From contig DATFXL010000120.1 in the NCBI GenBank assembly GCA_035316025.1, positions 1-38,721 of the forward strand: a stretch of 38,721 bases of DNA. Reading direction: 5' to 3'. Made by a program: the position numbers and the translations under genes. Source of the stretch: JALZAA01 sp035316025 (GTDB lineage Bacteria; Actinomycetota; Acidimicrobiia; IMCC26256; JACDBD01). Shown piece by piece: positions 7,940 through 15,288 of the stretch (positions are counted from its first letter, which is position 1; every line of letters starts with the position of its first letter). The notes below the pieces were generated by a model, which was not told the origin of the DNA, did not search any database, and saw only the letters and a list, made by a program, of their open reading frames with translations.

Positions 7940-8536
7940 ATGAGCGAGAACGAGATCGAATATCTCCCGGGCACGGCGCTCGTCGTCGTCGACGTGCAGA
8001 ACGACTTCGCCGACCCCGACGGCAACCTCTACGTCCAGGGCGGCCAGAAGGTCGTCCCGCTCGTCAACGCGGAGATCGACCGGGCACAAGCGGCGGGCGT
8101 GCCGATCGTCTACACGAAGGACTGGCACCCGCCCGAGACGCCACACTTCGCGAAGTTCGGCGGCAAGTGGCCCGTTCATTGCGTCCGTGAGACCTGGGGC
8201 GCCGAGTTCCACCCCGAACTGAAGGTGGCGGGCGAGACCATCCACAAGGCGACCGGTCCCGAGGACGGCTATTCGGGGTTCAGCATGACGCACCTGCCGA
8301 CAGGCGAGCGCCGCGAGACGGGCCTCGAGCAGTACTTGCGCGACCGCGGCATCGGCCATGTGGTCATCGCCGGCCTCGCCACCGACTACTGCGTGAAGGA
8401 GACCGGCCTCGACGCGGTGGAGATGGGGTTCGACACCGAGGTGATCACCGACGCGACCCGGCCCGTCGAGGTCGAGCCGGGCGACGGTGATCGCGCCCTC
8501 AACGACCTCGAGCAGGCCGGCGTCAGGCTCGTCTGA
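7940..8536 (+). CDS. pncA: Nicotinamidase PncA
   Basis: A 198-residue isochorismatase-fold enzyme that hydrolyses nicotinamide to nicotinate, feeding the Preiss-Handler NAD salvage route. The catalytic triad is present as D18 (in VVVDVQNDF), K103 (in HKATGPEDGYSGF) and C151 (in GLATDYCVKETG). The metal site is D61, H63 and H80, with H69 also placed as in the family. The ATG at 7940 has GGAGG 7 bases upstream, whereas longer in-frame starts lack one. It is followed after 16 bases by pncB, the next enzyme in the pathway. Confidence 0.96.
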   Translation: MSENEIEYLPGTALVVVDVQNDFADPDGNLYVQGGQKVVPLVNAEIDRAQAAGVPIVYTKDWHPPETPHFAKFGGKWPVHCVRETWGAEFHPELKVAGETIHKATGPEDGYSGFSMTHLPTGERRETGLEQYLRDRGIGHVVIAGLATDYCVKETGLDAVEMGFDTEVITDATRPVEVEPGDGDRALNDLEQAGVRLV

Positions 8537-8552
8537 GACGGCGACCCGCCCC

Positions 8553-9908
8553 ATGAGCCAGGTCGACGACGCGAACGAAGCGCTGTTCGTCGACTTGTAC
8601 GAGCTGACGATGTCAGCGAGCTACGCCGCGCACGACCTCGACCAGCCGGCGACGTTCGATCTGTTCGCCCGGCACCTCCCGCCGGGGCGCGGCTACCTCG
8701 TGTCGTGCGGACTGGACCCCGCGCTCGACTATCTCGAGAGTCTGCGCTTCGAATCCGACACGCTCGACTACCTGAGTTCGCTCGACTTGTTCGACGAGTC
8801 GTTTCTGTCGCTCCTGTCGACGTTGCGGTTCACCGGCGAGGTGCGCGCGATCCCGGAAGGCGAGCTGGTGTTCCCCAACGAGCCGATCCTCCAGGTGACC
8901 GCGCCGCTCGTGGAGGCCCAGCTGGTCGAGACGTTCCTGCTCAATTGCGTCGGCTTCCAGACGATGATTGCGACCAAGGCGTCCCGCGTCGCGACCGCGT
9001 GCGACGGCCGAACATTCGTCGACTTCTCGCCCCGACGCGACCACGGCAGCGACGCGGCGTTGAAGGCCGCGCGCTCTGCTTACGTCGGCGGTGCGGCGGC
9101 GACGTCGCTCGTGCTCGCGGGTCAGACGTACGGTCTCGAGCTCAGCGGCACCATGGCCCATTCGTACGTCATGCGGTTCGACAACGAGGCGGACGCCTTC
9201 CTCACGTACGCGCGGGACTTTCCGGGCCGGGCGATCTTCCTTATCGACACCTACGACACCGAGCAAGGGGCGCGCATCGCGGTCGAAGTGGCGGCGAAGC
9301 TCGAGCCCGAGCTCTGGCCACGCGCGGTGCGACTCGACTCCGGCGACATCGACCAGCTGTCACGGTCCGTGCGCGCCATCCTCGACGAGGGGGGCCTCGG
9401 CGACGTACGCATCTTCGCCTCCGGCGATCTCGACGAGTACCGCATCGCGGAGCTCACGTCGGCGGACGCGCCGATCGACGCCTTCGGTGTCGGAACCCAG
9501 CTGGGGACGAGCGGCGATGCGCCCTACGTCTCGGTCGTGTACAAGCTCGTCGAGGACGCGAGCGGACCGAAGGTCAAGCTGTCGACCGACAAGGTGACGC
9601 TGCCGGGCCGCAAGCAGGTGTTCCGGGTCACCGGCGACGGCGGCGAGCTGCGATCCGACGTCCTCGCGCTCGAGGACGAGATCGTCGGCGACGGTCGTCC
9701 GGTGCTCTGTCCCGTGATGCGCGGCGGCCGGCGAGTCGACGCCGCGGAGCCGCTGGACGTGCTGCGCGACCGCTGCCGCGCCTCGGTGGCCGCGCTCCCC
9801 GACCGCCTACGTTCCCTCGCGCCCGAACCGCCGCCGTACGAGGTCAGCACGTCCGCGGGCCTCGACGCGCTCGTCCACCGTCTGCACGAGGGCTTCGGCG
9901 TTCTGTGA
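8553..9908 (+). CDS. pncB: Nicotinate phosphoribosyltransferase
   Basis: A 451-residue enzyme that joins nicotinate and PRPP to make nicotinate mononucleotide with ATP hydrolysis. The N-terminus LFVDLYELTMSASY is the family opening. The phosphoribosyl site is marked by FSPRRDHG and YVGGAAATS. H203 in SGTMAHSYV matches the histidine phosphorylated during turnover. Downstream VRLDSGDIDQL and FASGDLDEY form the barrel face, and the C-terminal region includes GVGTQLGTS. It follows pncA by 16 bases, and its TGA overlaps the next GTG by four bases (GTGA). The coupling to an acyl-CoA dehydrogenase and a nitroreductase is unusual for this pathway. Confidence 0.96.
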   Translation: MSQVDDANEALFVDLYELTMSASYAAHDLDQPATFDLFARHLPPGRGYLVSCGLDPALDYLESLRFESDTLDYLSSLDLFDESFLSLLSTLRFTGEVRAIPEGELVFPNEPILQVTAPLVEAQLVETFLLNCVGFQTMIATKASRVATACDGRTFVDFSPRRDHGSDAALKAARSAYVGGAAATSLVLAGQTYGLELSGTMAHSYVMRFDNEADAFLTYARDFPGRAIFLIDTYDTEQGARIAVEVAAKLEPELWPRAVRLDSGDIDQLSRSVRAILDEGGLGDVRIFASGDLDEYRIAELTSADAPIDAFGVGTQLGTSGDAPYVSVVYKLVEDASGPKVKLSTDKVTLPGRKQVFRVTGDGGELRSDVLALEDEIVGDGRPVLCPVMRGGRRVDAAEPLDVLRDRCRASVAALPDRLRSLAPEPPPYEVSTSAGLDALVHRLHEGFGVL

Positions 9909-11119
9909 GCGATCCTGACGAGTTCCGCCGCGAGGTGCGCGCCGCCCTCAACGCGCGGCTGACGCTTCGTCGCGCCGATGACGTGTGGACAGTGCTCGGC
10001 GCGGGCAGCGACGACGTCGAGGCGGGGCGGTCGTACCTGCGCGCTCTCTCCGACGGCGGATGGGCCGTGCCGACGTGGCCGGAGGAGTACGGCGGCCTCG
10101 GCGCGACCCCGACCCAGGCCGCGATCGTGGCCCAGGAGCTCGGGCACTTCGAGGTCCCCGACCTGTACCCGTACGTCATCGGCCTGGCGATCGCCGGCCC
10201 GACGCTCGTCGCGCACGCGACGTCCGAGCAATGCGGGCGGTGGCTGCCGGCCATCAGGACCGGCGAGGAGATCTGGTGCCAGCTGTTCTCGGAGCCCGAC
10301 GCCGGATCCGACCTCGCGTCGCTCGCGACGCGCGCCGAGCGGGACGGCGAACACTGGCGGGTCACCGGCTCCAAGGTGTGGAGCAGCCGGGCGCACTACT
10401 CGCGGCGCGGCCTGCTGCTCGCCCGGACCGACCCCGACGTGCCGAAGCACGCCGGCATCTCCGCCTTCGCGCTCGACATGGAGGCGCCCGGCGTCACCGT
10501 CAGCCCGCTGCGCCAGATGAACGGCGACACGCACTTCAGCGAGGTCCACTTCGACGACGCGCCGGTCGACGACACCGATCGCATCGACGCCCCCGGCGCA
10601 GGGTGGGGTGTCGCCCGCACCGCGCTCGCCCATGAGCGTGGTGCCGGGGCGGTCGGCGGCGGGGGGTGGGGCGCCGACCTGAAGGACCGACTGGTCGACC
10701 TCGTCCGACGGAGGGGCGTGGGCGCCGACGTGCTCGTGCGCCAGCGGCTGGCGGCGACGATCATCGAGCTCGAGGTGGCGCGGCTTACCGCGCGCCGGGC
10801 TCGTGACACCGTACGGACGGGGCGCGGGCCAGGACCAGAGGGTTCGGGGTCGAAGCTGCGGGGCAGCGCCGGGCTCAAGGCCGCCGCGACTCTCGCCCTC
10901 GACGTCCTCGGTGCGGACGGCATCGCCGGAATCGACGGCAGCGACGAGTGGCAGACGCTGTTCCTCACGAGCCCGTCGATCTCCATCCGCGGCGGTACTG
11001 ACGAGATCCAGCGCAACATCGTCGGCGAGCGTGTCCTGGGACTCCCGCCGGAGCCGCGCGCCGACGTCGACGTGCCGTTCTCGGAGTTGCCGCGCACGAT
11101 CCGGCGCCCGGGCCGGTGA
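9905..11119 (+). CDS. Acyl-CoA dehydrogenase family flavoprotein
   Basis: A 404-residue FAD enzyme. The N-terminal helical domain contains WAVPTWPEEYGGLGATP. The middle beta domain has WCQLFSEPDAGSDLASL and VTGSKVWSSRAHYS, the family's FAD and substrate-binding loops. The C-terminal helical domain carries SISIRGGTDEIQRNIVGERVLGLP. The conserved IRGGTDEIQRNI places it with acyl-CoA dehydrogenases of the actinobacterial FadE type; its substrate cannot be read from sequence. The GTG start lies inside the pncB stop (GTGA) and its own stop overlaps the next GTG in the same way. It should therefore be translated in step with NAD salvage and the nitroreductase. Confidence 0.93.
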   Translation: MSDPDEFRREVRAALNARLTLRRADDVWTVLGAGSDDVEAGRSYLRALSDGGWAVPTWPEEYGGLGATPTQAAIVAQELGHFEVPDLYPYVIGLAIAGPTLVAHATSEQCGRWLPAIRTGEEIWCQLFSEPDAGSDLASLATRAERDGEHWRVTGSKVWSSRAHYSRRGLLLARTDPDVPKHAGISAFALDMEAPGVTVSPLRQMNGDTHFSEVHFDDAPVDDTDRIDAPGAGWGVARTALAHERGAGAVGGGGWGADLKDRLVDLVRRRGVGADVLVRQRLAATIIELEVARLTARRARDTVRTGRGPGPEGSGSKLRGSAGLKAAATLALDVLGADGIAGIDGSDEWQTLFLTSPSISIRGGTDEIQRNIVGERVLGLPPEPRADVDVPFSELPRTIRRPGR

Positions 11120-12624
11120 CCGCAACCGAACCCGCGGCGTTGCTGCACGAGCTGACCCGCCACGGCTCACCCACCGACCGGTCGCGTCTTGTCGACTTCC
11201 AACCGCTCGACCCGGGCAACCGGCCCGCGCCATTCAAACGGTACGTCGGTCTCGACACGACACCCCTCCCGAACGACTTCGACGACTCGGGAGCGGCCGG
11301 CCGACTCGACGACACCGCGGTGGCACGTTTGCTGTTCTTCACGGCCGGCGTGACGCGCGCGAGCTCGTCGCGGGCGTTCGAGGAGCGGACGTACTTCCGG
11401 ACCGCGATGTCGGCCGGGAACCTGCACCCGGTCGAGGTGTACGTCATGTGCGCCGGCGTCGAAGGCATTCCCGACGGCGTGCACCACTTCGCGCCGCTCG
11501 AGTTCGCCCTCACGACGCTGCGCGAAGGTCGCTTCGGCGGCGACGAGCAGTGCACCTTCGTGTTCACCGGGATCCCGTGGCGCACGGCCTGGAAGTACGG
11601 CGAGCGCGGCTTCCGCCATCTCTACTGGGACGCCGGCACCATGCTGGCGAACCTCCTGGCCGTCGCCGACGACCGCGGCCTCGACGCCCGGCTGTGGACG
11701 AGCTTCGTCGACGACGACGTGGCGCGACTCGTCGGTGTCGACGGCCATACCGAGTTTCCGCTCACGCTCGTCTCGGTCGAGGCGACCGCGCCGCCGGCCG
11801 TGCGCAGCGACCTCCCGCCGCTCGACGTCGAGGTCGAGCCCATCTCGCCACGCCCGGTCGAGTTCCCGCTGATCGTGGAGGCCCAACGCGCCGGCTCACT
11901 CCCCGACGCCGTCGCGGTGGAGGAATGGCGTGCCGACGCCGTCGCCGGCGTCCCGGCGCGCACACCGATCGACCCCCTGCCGGCCGGTGTGGTCGGCTCG
12001 ATCGAGGAAGTGATCCTGCGGCGGGGCTCGACCCGCATCATGCGACGCGAGACGGCGCCGGCACCGCTCCTCCACTGGGGCATGGCGTACGCGGGCCGAC
12101 CGGTGCCCGCCGACTTCGCCGTCGCCGGTACCAGCCTGCTCGAGCACAACCTCTCCGTGCACGGCGTCGACGGTGTCGACCCCGGTGCCTACCGCTGGCG
12201 CGACGGCGATCTCGAGCTCGTGCGCCCGGGCCAGTTCCGTGACATCACACAGCAGTTGTGCCTCGACCAGCCGCTCGGTGGCGACTCGGCGTACACCGCC
12301 TTCCATTGCGCGCCTCTCGACGCCGTGCTCGGCACCCTGGGCGCCCGCGGCTACCGGGTGGCGCAACTCGAGGCGGGAATCGCCTCCGGGCGACTCTCTC
12401 TCGCGGCCTTCACGCTCGACTGCGGCGCGACGGGGCTGACGTTCTTTGACGAGCCCGTGCGCCGGTTCTTCGCCACGAAGGCGCCCTGCATGCTCGTGAC
12501 GGCGGTCGGCATCCCCGAGTACCGCAACGCGCCCGGCGGGCGCCCGGGAGCCGTCACCGAGCTCACGCACTACGGCGATCTCATGCAGCGCCTCTCGGTG
12601 CAGCTGCAGCGCGGCCGCCGCTGA
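11116..12624 (+). CDS. Tandem SagB-like nitroreductase (two-domain)
   Basis: A 502-residue protein made of two nitroreductase-fold halves. The first (about 60-255) has the SagB-type motif RTAMSAGNLHPVEVYVM, then GFRHLYWDAGTMLANLLAVA, typical FMN-binding signatures. The second half (about 300-480) opens with IEEVILRRGSTRIM and has the weaker equivalent FAVAGTSLLEHNLSVHG, followed by FHCAPLDAVL and LEAGIASGRLSLAAF. Each half of an ordinary nitroreductase dimer could thus be supplied by one chain. SagB enzymes oxidise azolines made by YcaO proteins, but no YcaO, precursor peptide or transporter is nearby, so a peptide-modifying role is doubtful. The GTG start overlaps the acyl-CoA dehydrogenase stop. 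Confidence 0.87.
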   Translation: MTATEPAALLHELTRHGSPTDRSRLVDFQPLDPGNRPAPFKRYVGLDTTPLPNDFDDSGAAGRLDDTAVARLLFFTAGVTRASSSRAFEERTYFRTAMSAGNLHPVEVYVMCAGVEGIPDGVHHFAPLEFALTTLREGRFGGDEQCTFVFTGIPWRTAWKYGERGFRHLYWDAGTMLANLLAVADDRGLDARLWTSFVDDDVARLVGVDGHTEFPLTLVSVEATAPPAVRSDLPPLDVEVEPISPRPVEFPLIVEAQRAGSLPDAVAVEEWRADAVAGVPARTPIDPLPAGVVGSIEEVILRRGSTRIMRRETAPAPLLHWGMAYAGRPVPADFAVAGTSLLEHNLSVHGVDGVDPGAYRWRDGDLELVRPGQFRDITQQLCLDQPLGGDSAYTAFHCAPLDAVLGTLGARGYRVAQLEAGIASGRLSLAAFTLDCGATGLTFFDEPVRRFFATKAPCMLVTAVGIPEYRNAPGGRPGAVTELTHYGDLMQRLSVQLQRGRR

Positions 12625-12640
12625 TCGCGCAGGCGATTGC

Positions 12641-12646
12641 TACCCT
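12641..12646 (+). promoter_or_regulatory. Candidate -10 of the SRP RNA gene
   Basis: TACCCT lies 7 bases before the predicted 5' end near 12653. No matching -35 is obvious, so support is modest. Confidence 0.4.
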
Positions 12647-12652
12647 CGCGCC

Positions 12653-12899
12653 GCGGACCGTGCTAGGCGGGGAGCCCGTGGTGCCCTGTACCCCCAATCC
12701 ACGTACGGGGGGCTGAATCCCCGCCCGAGGCTCGGCCGCCGCACGGCAGCGGCCCGCGCGTGACGTTGAGGGTCGGGTCCTGCGCAACGGGATCTCGCGA
12801 ACCGAGTCAGGTCCGGAAGGAAGCAGCTCTCAGCGGGCCCTCCCGTGTGCCGCAGGTACGCCTGGCCCGAGCCACCGCGAGCAAGTGCACCGGGCGGCG
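12653..12899 (+). ncRNA. ffs: Signal recognition particle RNA, large type with Alu domain
   Basis: The universally conserved SRP S-domain is at about 12807-12830: GTCAGGTCCGGAAGGAAGCA with a GGAA tetraloop. The 5' part carries an Alu-like domain. GGTGCCCTGTACC (12680-12692) is followed by two short helices that can be drawn from the sequence (CGTGG with CCACG, and CCCCC with GGGGG), then GAATCCCC and CCGAGG. This order matches the Bacillus-type scRNA closely. Helix 5 is closed by GGCTCGG (12729-12735) against GGCCCGAGCC (12864-12873). An outer helix is possible between GTGC (12660-12663) and GCAC (12887-12890), with further pairing outside. The RNA binds Ffh and targets membrane proteins. The ends are estimated to within about 10 bases. 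Confidence 0.88.
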
Positions 12900-12939
12900 T
12901 CGGGGTCGACGGCGGGTGCACGGTCCGCTCTCCACATCC

Positions 12940-13024
12940 GGAGGGATGCGAGAGCGGCCGAATCGGCACGCTTGGAAAGCGTGTGTGGGGCAACTCACCG
13001 TGGGTTCGAATCCCACTCCCTCCG
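12940..13024 (+). tRNA. tRNA-Ser, anticodon GGA
   Basis: Acceptor GGAGGGA (12940-12946) pairs with TCCCTCC (13017-13023), discriminator G at 13024. The anticodon stem CACGC/GCGTG encloses loop TTGGAAA, giving anticodon GGA, which reads UCC and UCU. A long variable arm (about 13 bases) and the T-loop GTTCGAATC confirm class II tRNA-Ser. CCA is not encoded (CCG follows). It starts about 40 bases after the SRP RNA, so the two may share a transcript. Confidence 0.97.
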
Positions 13025-13037
13025 CCGAGACGACCCG

Positions 13038-13043
13038 TACGCT
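13038..13043 (+). promoter_or_regulatory. -10-like hexamer for leaderless tadA
   Basis: TACGCT ends 8 bases before the GTG at 13052. The -35 region would fall in the 3' end of the tRNA gene. No ribosome site precedes the GTG. Confidence 0.45.
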
Positions 13044-13051
13044 GCCGGGGC

Positions 13052-13513
13052 GTGGAACGCGAGCAGCTCGACGAGCTGATGGGCGTTGCGCTCGACGAGG
13101 CGCGCCGCGCACCCGCGCACGGTGACGTCCCGATCGGCGCCGTCGTCGCCCGCGCCGACACGAGCGAGGTCGTCGCCCGGCGCCACAACGAGCGCGAGCT
13201 CGCCGGCGACCCCACCGCGCACGCCGAGGTCCTCGCCGTCCGCGATGCGTCCCGCGCCGCCGGCTCGTGGCGGCTCGACGGGTACGCGCTCGTGGTCACA
13301 CTCGAACCGTGCCCGATGTGCGCCGGCGCGGTTGTTGCGGCGCGTGTCGACCTTGTCGCCTTCGGCGCGCGCGATCCGAAGGCGGGCGCGCTCGGCAGCC
13401 TCTACAACCTCGCGGCCGATCCCCGCCTCAACCACGAGGCGACCGTCGTCGACAGCGTGCGCGCCGACGAGTGCGGCGCGCTCCTCACCGCGTTCTTCGC
13501 CGAACGCCGCTGA
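13052..13513 (+). CDS. tadA: tRNA-specific adenosine deaminase TadA
   Basis: A 153-residue zinc deaminase that converts the wobble adenosine of tRNA-Arg(ACG) to inosine. The catalytic zinc site is complete: H57 and the proton-shuttling E59 in HAEVLAV, then C87 and C90 in LEPCPMCAGAVV. DVPIGAVV near the N-terminus and FGARDPKAGALGS after the zinc site are normal for TadA. The GTG at 13052 gives the usual length. It sits just behind tRNA-Ser(GGA) with a probable separate leaderless start. Confidence 0.95.
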   Translation: MEREQLDELMGVALDEARRAPAHGDVPIGAVVARADTSEVVARRHNERELAGDPTAHAEVLAVRDASRAAGSWRLDGYALVVTLEPCPMCAGAVVAARVDLVAFGARDPKAGALGSLYNLAADPRLNHEATVVDSVRADECGALLTAFFAERR

Positions 13514-13563
13514 CCCGTTGGCTCGATCGCTGCCGAATGGGGCAGGTGACGGATCCGGCGTCG

Positions 13564-14139
13564 TCAGACCGGGTCAACGATCTCGTCGCCCACCAGGCGG
13601 GTCACCGGCGACTCGAGCACCTGCCCGTGACGCCGCAGCTCGTCGACCGCCGGGACGGGGTCGGGATCGGCGAAGACGCGGTCGTCCGAGTAGTCCGCGG
13701 GACGGCCGGTGGCGTCGATCGCCCACCACGACGCCTCGAGCGCGATGCCGTTGGGGTCGGTGAAATACACGGAGCGGACGAACCCGTGGTCGACGACCTC
13801 GGTGCACTCGGAGCCGGCGTCGAGCAGCCGCTGGCGCAGATCGAGGAGCGCTCGCTCGTCGGGCAGGTTGAACGACAGGTGGTCGAACTGGATGGTCCGC
13901 GACGGCGGGGCCCCGGCGGGCTTGGCGAACGTGCTGATCCCGTCGATCTCGAAGAACGCGACCGTGTTCTGGGGGCCGATCTCGAAGAAGTAGTGGCGCA
14001 TGGGCCCGGCCCTCGTGGTCGCCACGACTCGCATCCCGAGCACGCCCGCGTAGAAGCGGACAGTGGCGTCCATGTCAGGGGTCACGAGCGCCAGATGGTT
14101 GACGCCCCGCCATCGCGGGGATTCCGATACCGGCACCAT
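13564..14139 (-). CDS. VOC (glyoxalase/dioxygenase superfamily) protein
   Basis: A 191-residue protein with paired beta-alpha-beta-beta-beta modules. NHLALVTPDMDATVRFYAGV opens the first module with a likely metal-binding H, and DHLSFNLPDERALLDL and VYFTDPNGIALEAS form the second, with H and E at the usual ligand positions. This is the vicinal-oxygen-chelate fold; the substrate is not predictable. ATG 14139 is chosen because AAAGGAG lies 6 bases upstream; the frame extends to 14184 without such a site. It is convergent with tadA and its 5' end faces tRNA-Ser(CGA), which lies 54 bases away on the other strand. Confidence 0.87.
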   Translation of the reverse strand: MVPVSESPRWRGVNHLALVTPDMDATVRFYAGVLGMRVVATTRAGPMRHYFFEIGPQNTVAFFEIDGISTFAKPAGAPPSRTIQFDHLSFNLPDERALLDLRQRLLDAGSECTEVVDHGFVRSVYFTDPNGIALEASWWAIDATGRPADYSDDRVFADPDPVPAVDELRRHGQVLESPVTRLVGDEIVDPV

Positions 14140-14193
14140 GGGCGTCTCCTTTCGGGGCTGGCCGCCAAAGGACATCTCGTACACTGCCCCGCC

Positions 14194-14281
14194 GGAGGGA
14201 TGCGAGAGCGGCCGAATCGGATGGTCTCGAAAACCATTGTGCCTCCGGGCACCGTGGGTTCAAATCCCACTCCCTCCGCCA
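14194..14281 (+). tRNA. tRNA-Ser, anticodon CGA
   Basis: Acceptor GGAGGGA (14194-14200) pairs with TCCCTCC (14271-14277), discriminator G, and CCA at 14279-14281 is encoded. Loop CTCGAAA gives anticodon CGA, which reads UCG. Its first 27 bases are identical to tRNA-Ser(GGA) 1.25 kb upstream, and the T-arm and acceptor match closely. The variable arm is long, with a GCC/GGC stem. Confidence 0.97.
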
Positions 14282-14370
14282 TCTCCCGGCCCCCGGGGTC
14301 CTCCTGTCGACGGGGCGGCTCTACACCAATAAGAATGTGCGCCTCGAGAGCGGCGGAGGAGGGGTAACTC

Positions 14371-15246
14371 ATGGCTCTCGCGATCCTGCTGGGAGGTTTT
14401 ATCGGCCTGCTCGTCGCCGGGGGTGTCCTGGTCGTGGGAACGATCAGGCATGCGCGACGAGAGGAAGACGAGATGAATCGGGCGTTCGCCGAGGTGCGCG
14501 GTGCCGCCCACAATCCTGCCGACGACACACCGTCGTGGTCATCGATCGACATGGAAGCGCTCCGCGAAGAGGGCTACGACGTCGACCACGCCGATCCGTA
14601 CGCCACGCTGACCGGGGAGATCAGCTGGACCGAATCGACGCTCGCCGACGGCCACGCGCCACTGTCGAACGGAGAACCCGAGCCGGTCGTCGTGACGGAA
14701 CGGGTGGAGGAGCTGGACGAACCGGCGTACGAGCTGGACGAACCGGTAACGATGGCCGAGCCGGTCGTCATGCCCGAGCCGGTCGTCACGCCCGAGCCGG
14801 TCGCCACGCCCGAGCCGGTCGTCATGCGCGATCCGGTTGTCATGCGCGAGCCGGTCGTCATGCCCGAGCGGGTCGTCATGCCAGAGCCGGTCACGGTCGC
14901 GCAGGCGACGTCGGGACGCGCCGCGCCCGCGCCCGTGCGCGAGCAGGAGCCAGTCGTATGGCGCGCGCCGGCCCAGTCGCAGGTGATCATCCTCGCGGTC
15001 TCGCTACGCGCGCTCGCGGACGCGGTCGCCGCGACGGTGACGCAAGAGGCGTGGGAACGGTTCGACGAGGCATACGCGCAAGTGCGCTCGCGTTTCCAGG
15101 AGCGCGAAGGTGCGCGCCGGCCGCCGTCCATCGACGTCGACACACACGAGCGCCGGTCGTGGAGCGGGGCGGAGCGGTTCGCGCCCAGGCGCAGGGGCCC
15201 GGCGCGGCCGGGCGGCCCCAAGCACATCTCTTGGCGCGCTCGCTGA
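14371..15246 (+). CDS. Membrane-anchored protein with hexapeptide repeats
   Basis: A 291-residue protein I do not recognise. A single N-terminal membrane helix (LAILLGGFIGLLVAGGVLVV) is followed by a basic patch ARREED and an acidic region with about 110 residues. Residues about 130-177 are eight tandem copies of a six-residue unit close to E-P-V-V-M-P. After a linker comes a predicted helical part (ALADAVAATVTQEAWERFDEAYAQ) and a basic C-terminus rich in Arg and Pro. GGAGGAGGGG lies just before the ATG. The layout, with a membrane anchor, an extended proline-spaced stalk and a helical head, suggests a tether to something at the cell envelope, but this is inference only. Confidence 0.72.
   Translation: MALAILLGGFIGLLVAGGVLVVGTIRHARREEDEMNRAFAEVRGAAHNPADDTPSWSSIDMEALREEGYDVDHADPYATLTGEISWTESTLADGHAPLSNGEPEPVVVTERVEELDEPAYELDEPVTMAEPVVMPEPVVTPEPVATPEPVVMRDPVVMREPVVMPERVVMPEPVTVAQATSGRAAPAPVREQEPVVWRAPAQSQVIILAVSLRALADAVAATVTQEAWERFDEAYAQVRSRFQEREGARRPPSIDVDTHERRSWSGAERFAPRRRGPARPGGPKHISWRAR
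14758..14901 (+). repeat. 18-base tandem repeat, eight units, in frame
   Basis: Units of 18 bases based on GAGCCGGTCGTCATGCCC start at 14758 and repeat at 14776, 14794, 14812, 14830, 14848, 14866 and 14884. Changes such as CAT to ACG at the Met codon, GAT for GAG in unit 5, and CGG for CCG in unit 7 show partial decay. The last unit is degenerate. The period is a multiple of three, so copy number can change without frameshift. Confidence 0.9.
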
Positions 15247-15288
15247 CCCGTCAGTAGCGGGCTTCTCCAGCGCAGAAGACGTACAGGC

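Noticed and set aside
9524..11233. A 569-codon minus-strand frame opposite pncB and the acyl-CoA dehydrogenase
   Set aside because: Shadow frame; no motif, and the plus-strand genes are complete and overlapping in an operon.
14758..14901. CRISPR-like array
   Set aside because: The units are contiguous, 18 bases long, have no spacers and code in frame for a hexapeptide repeat.
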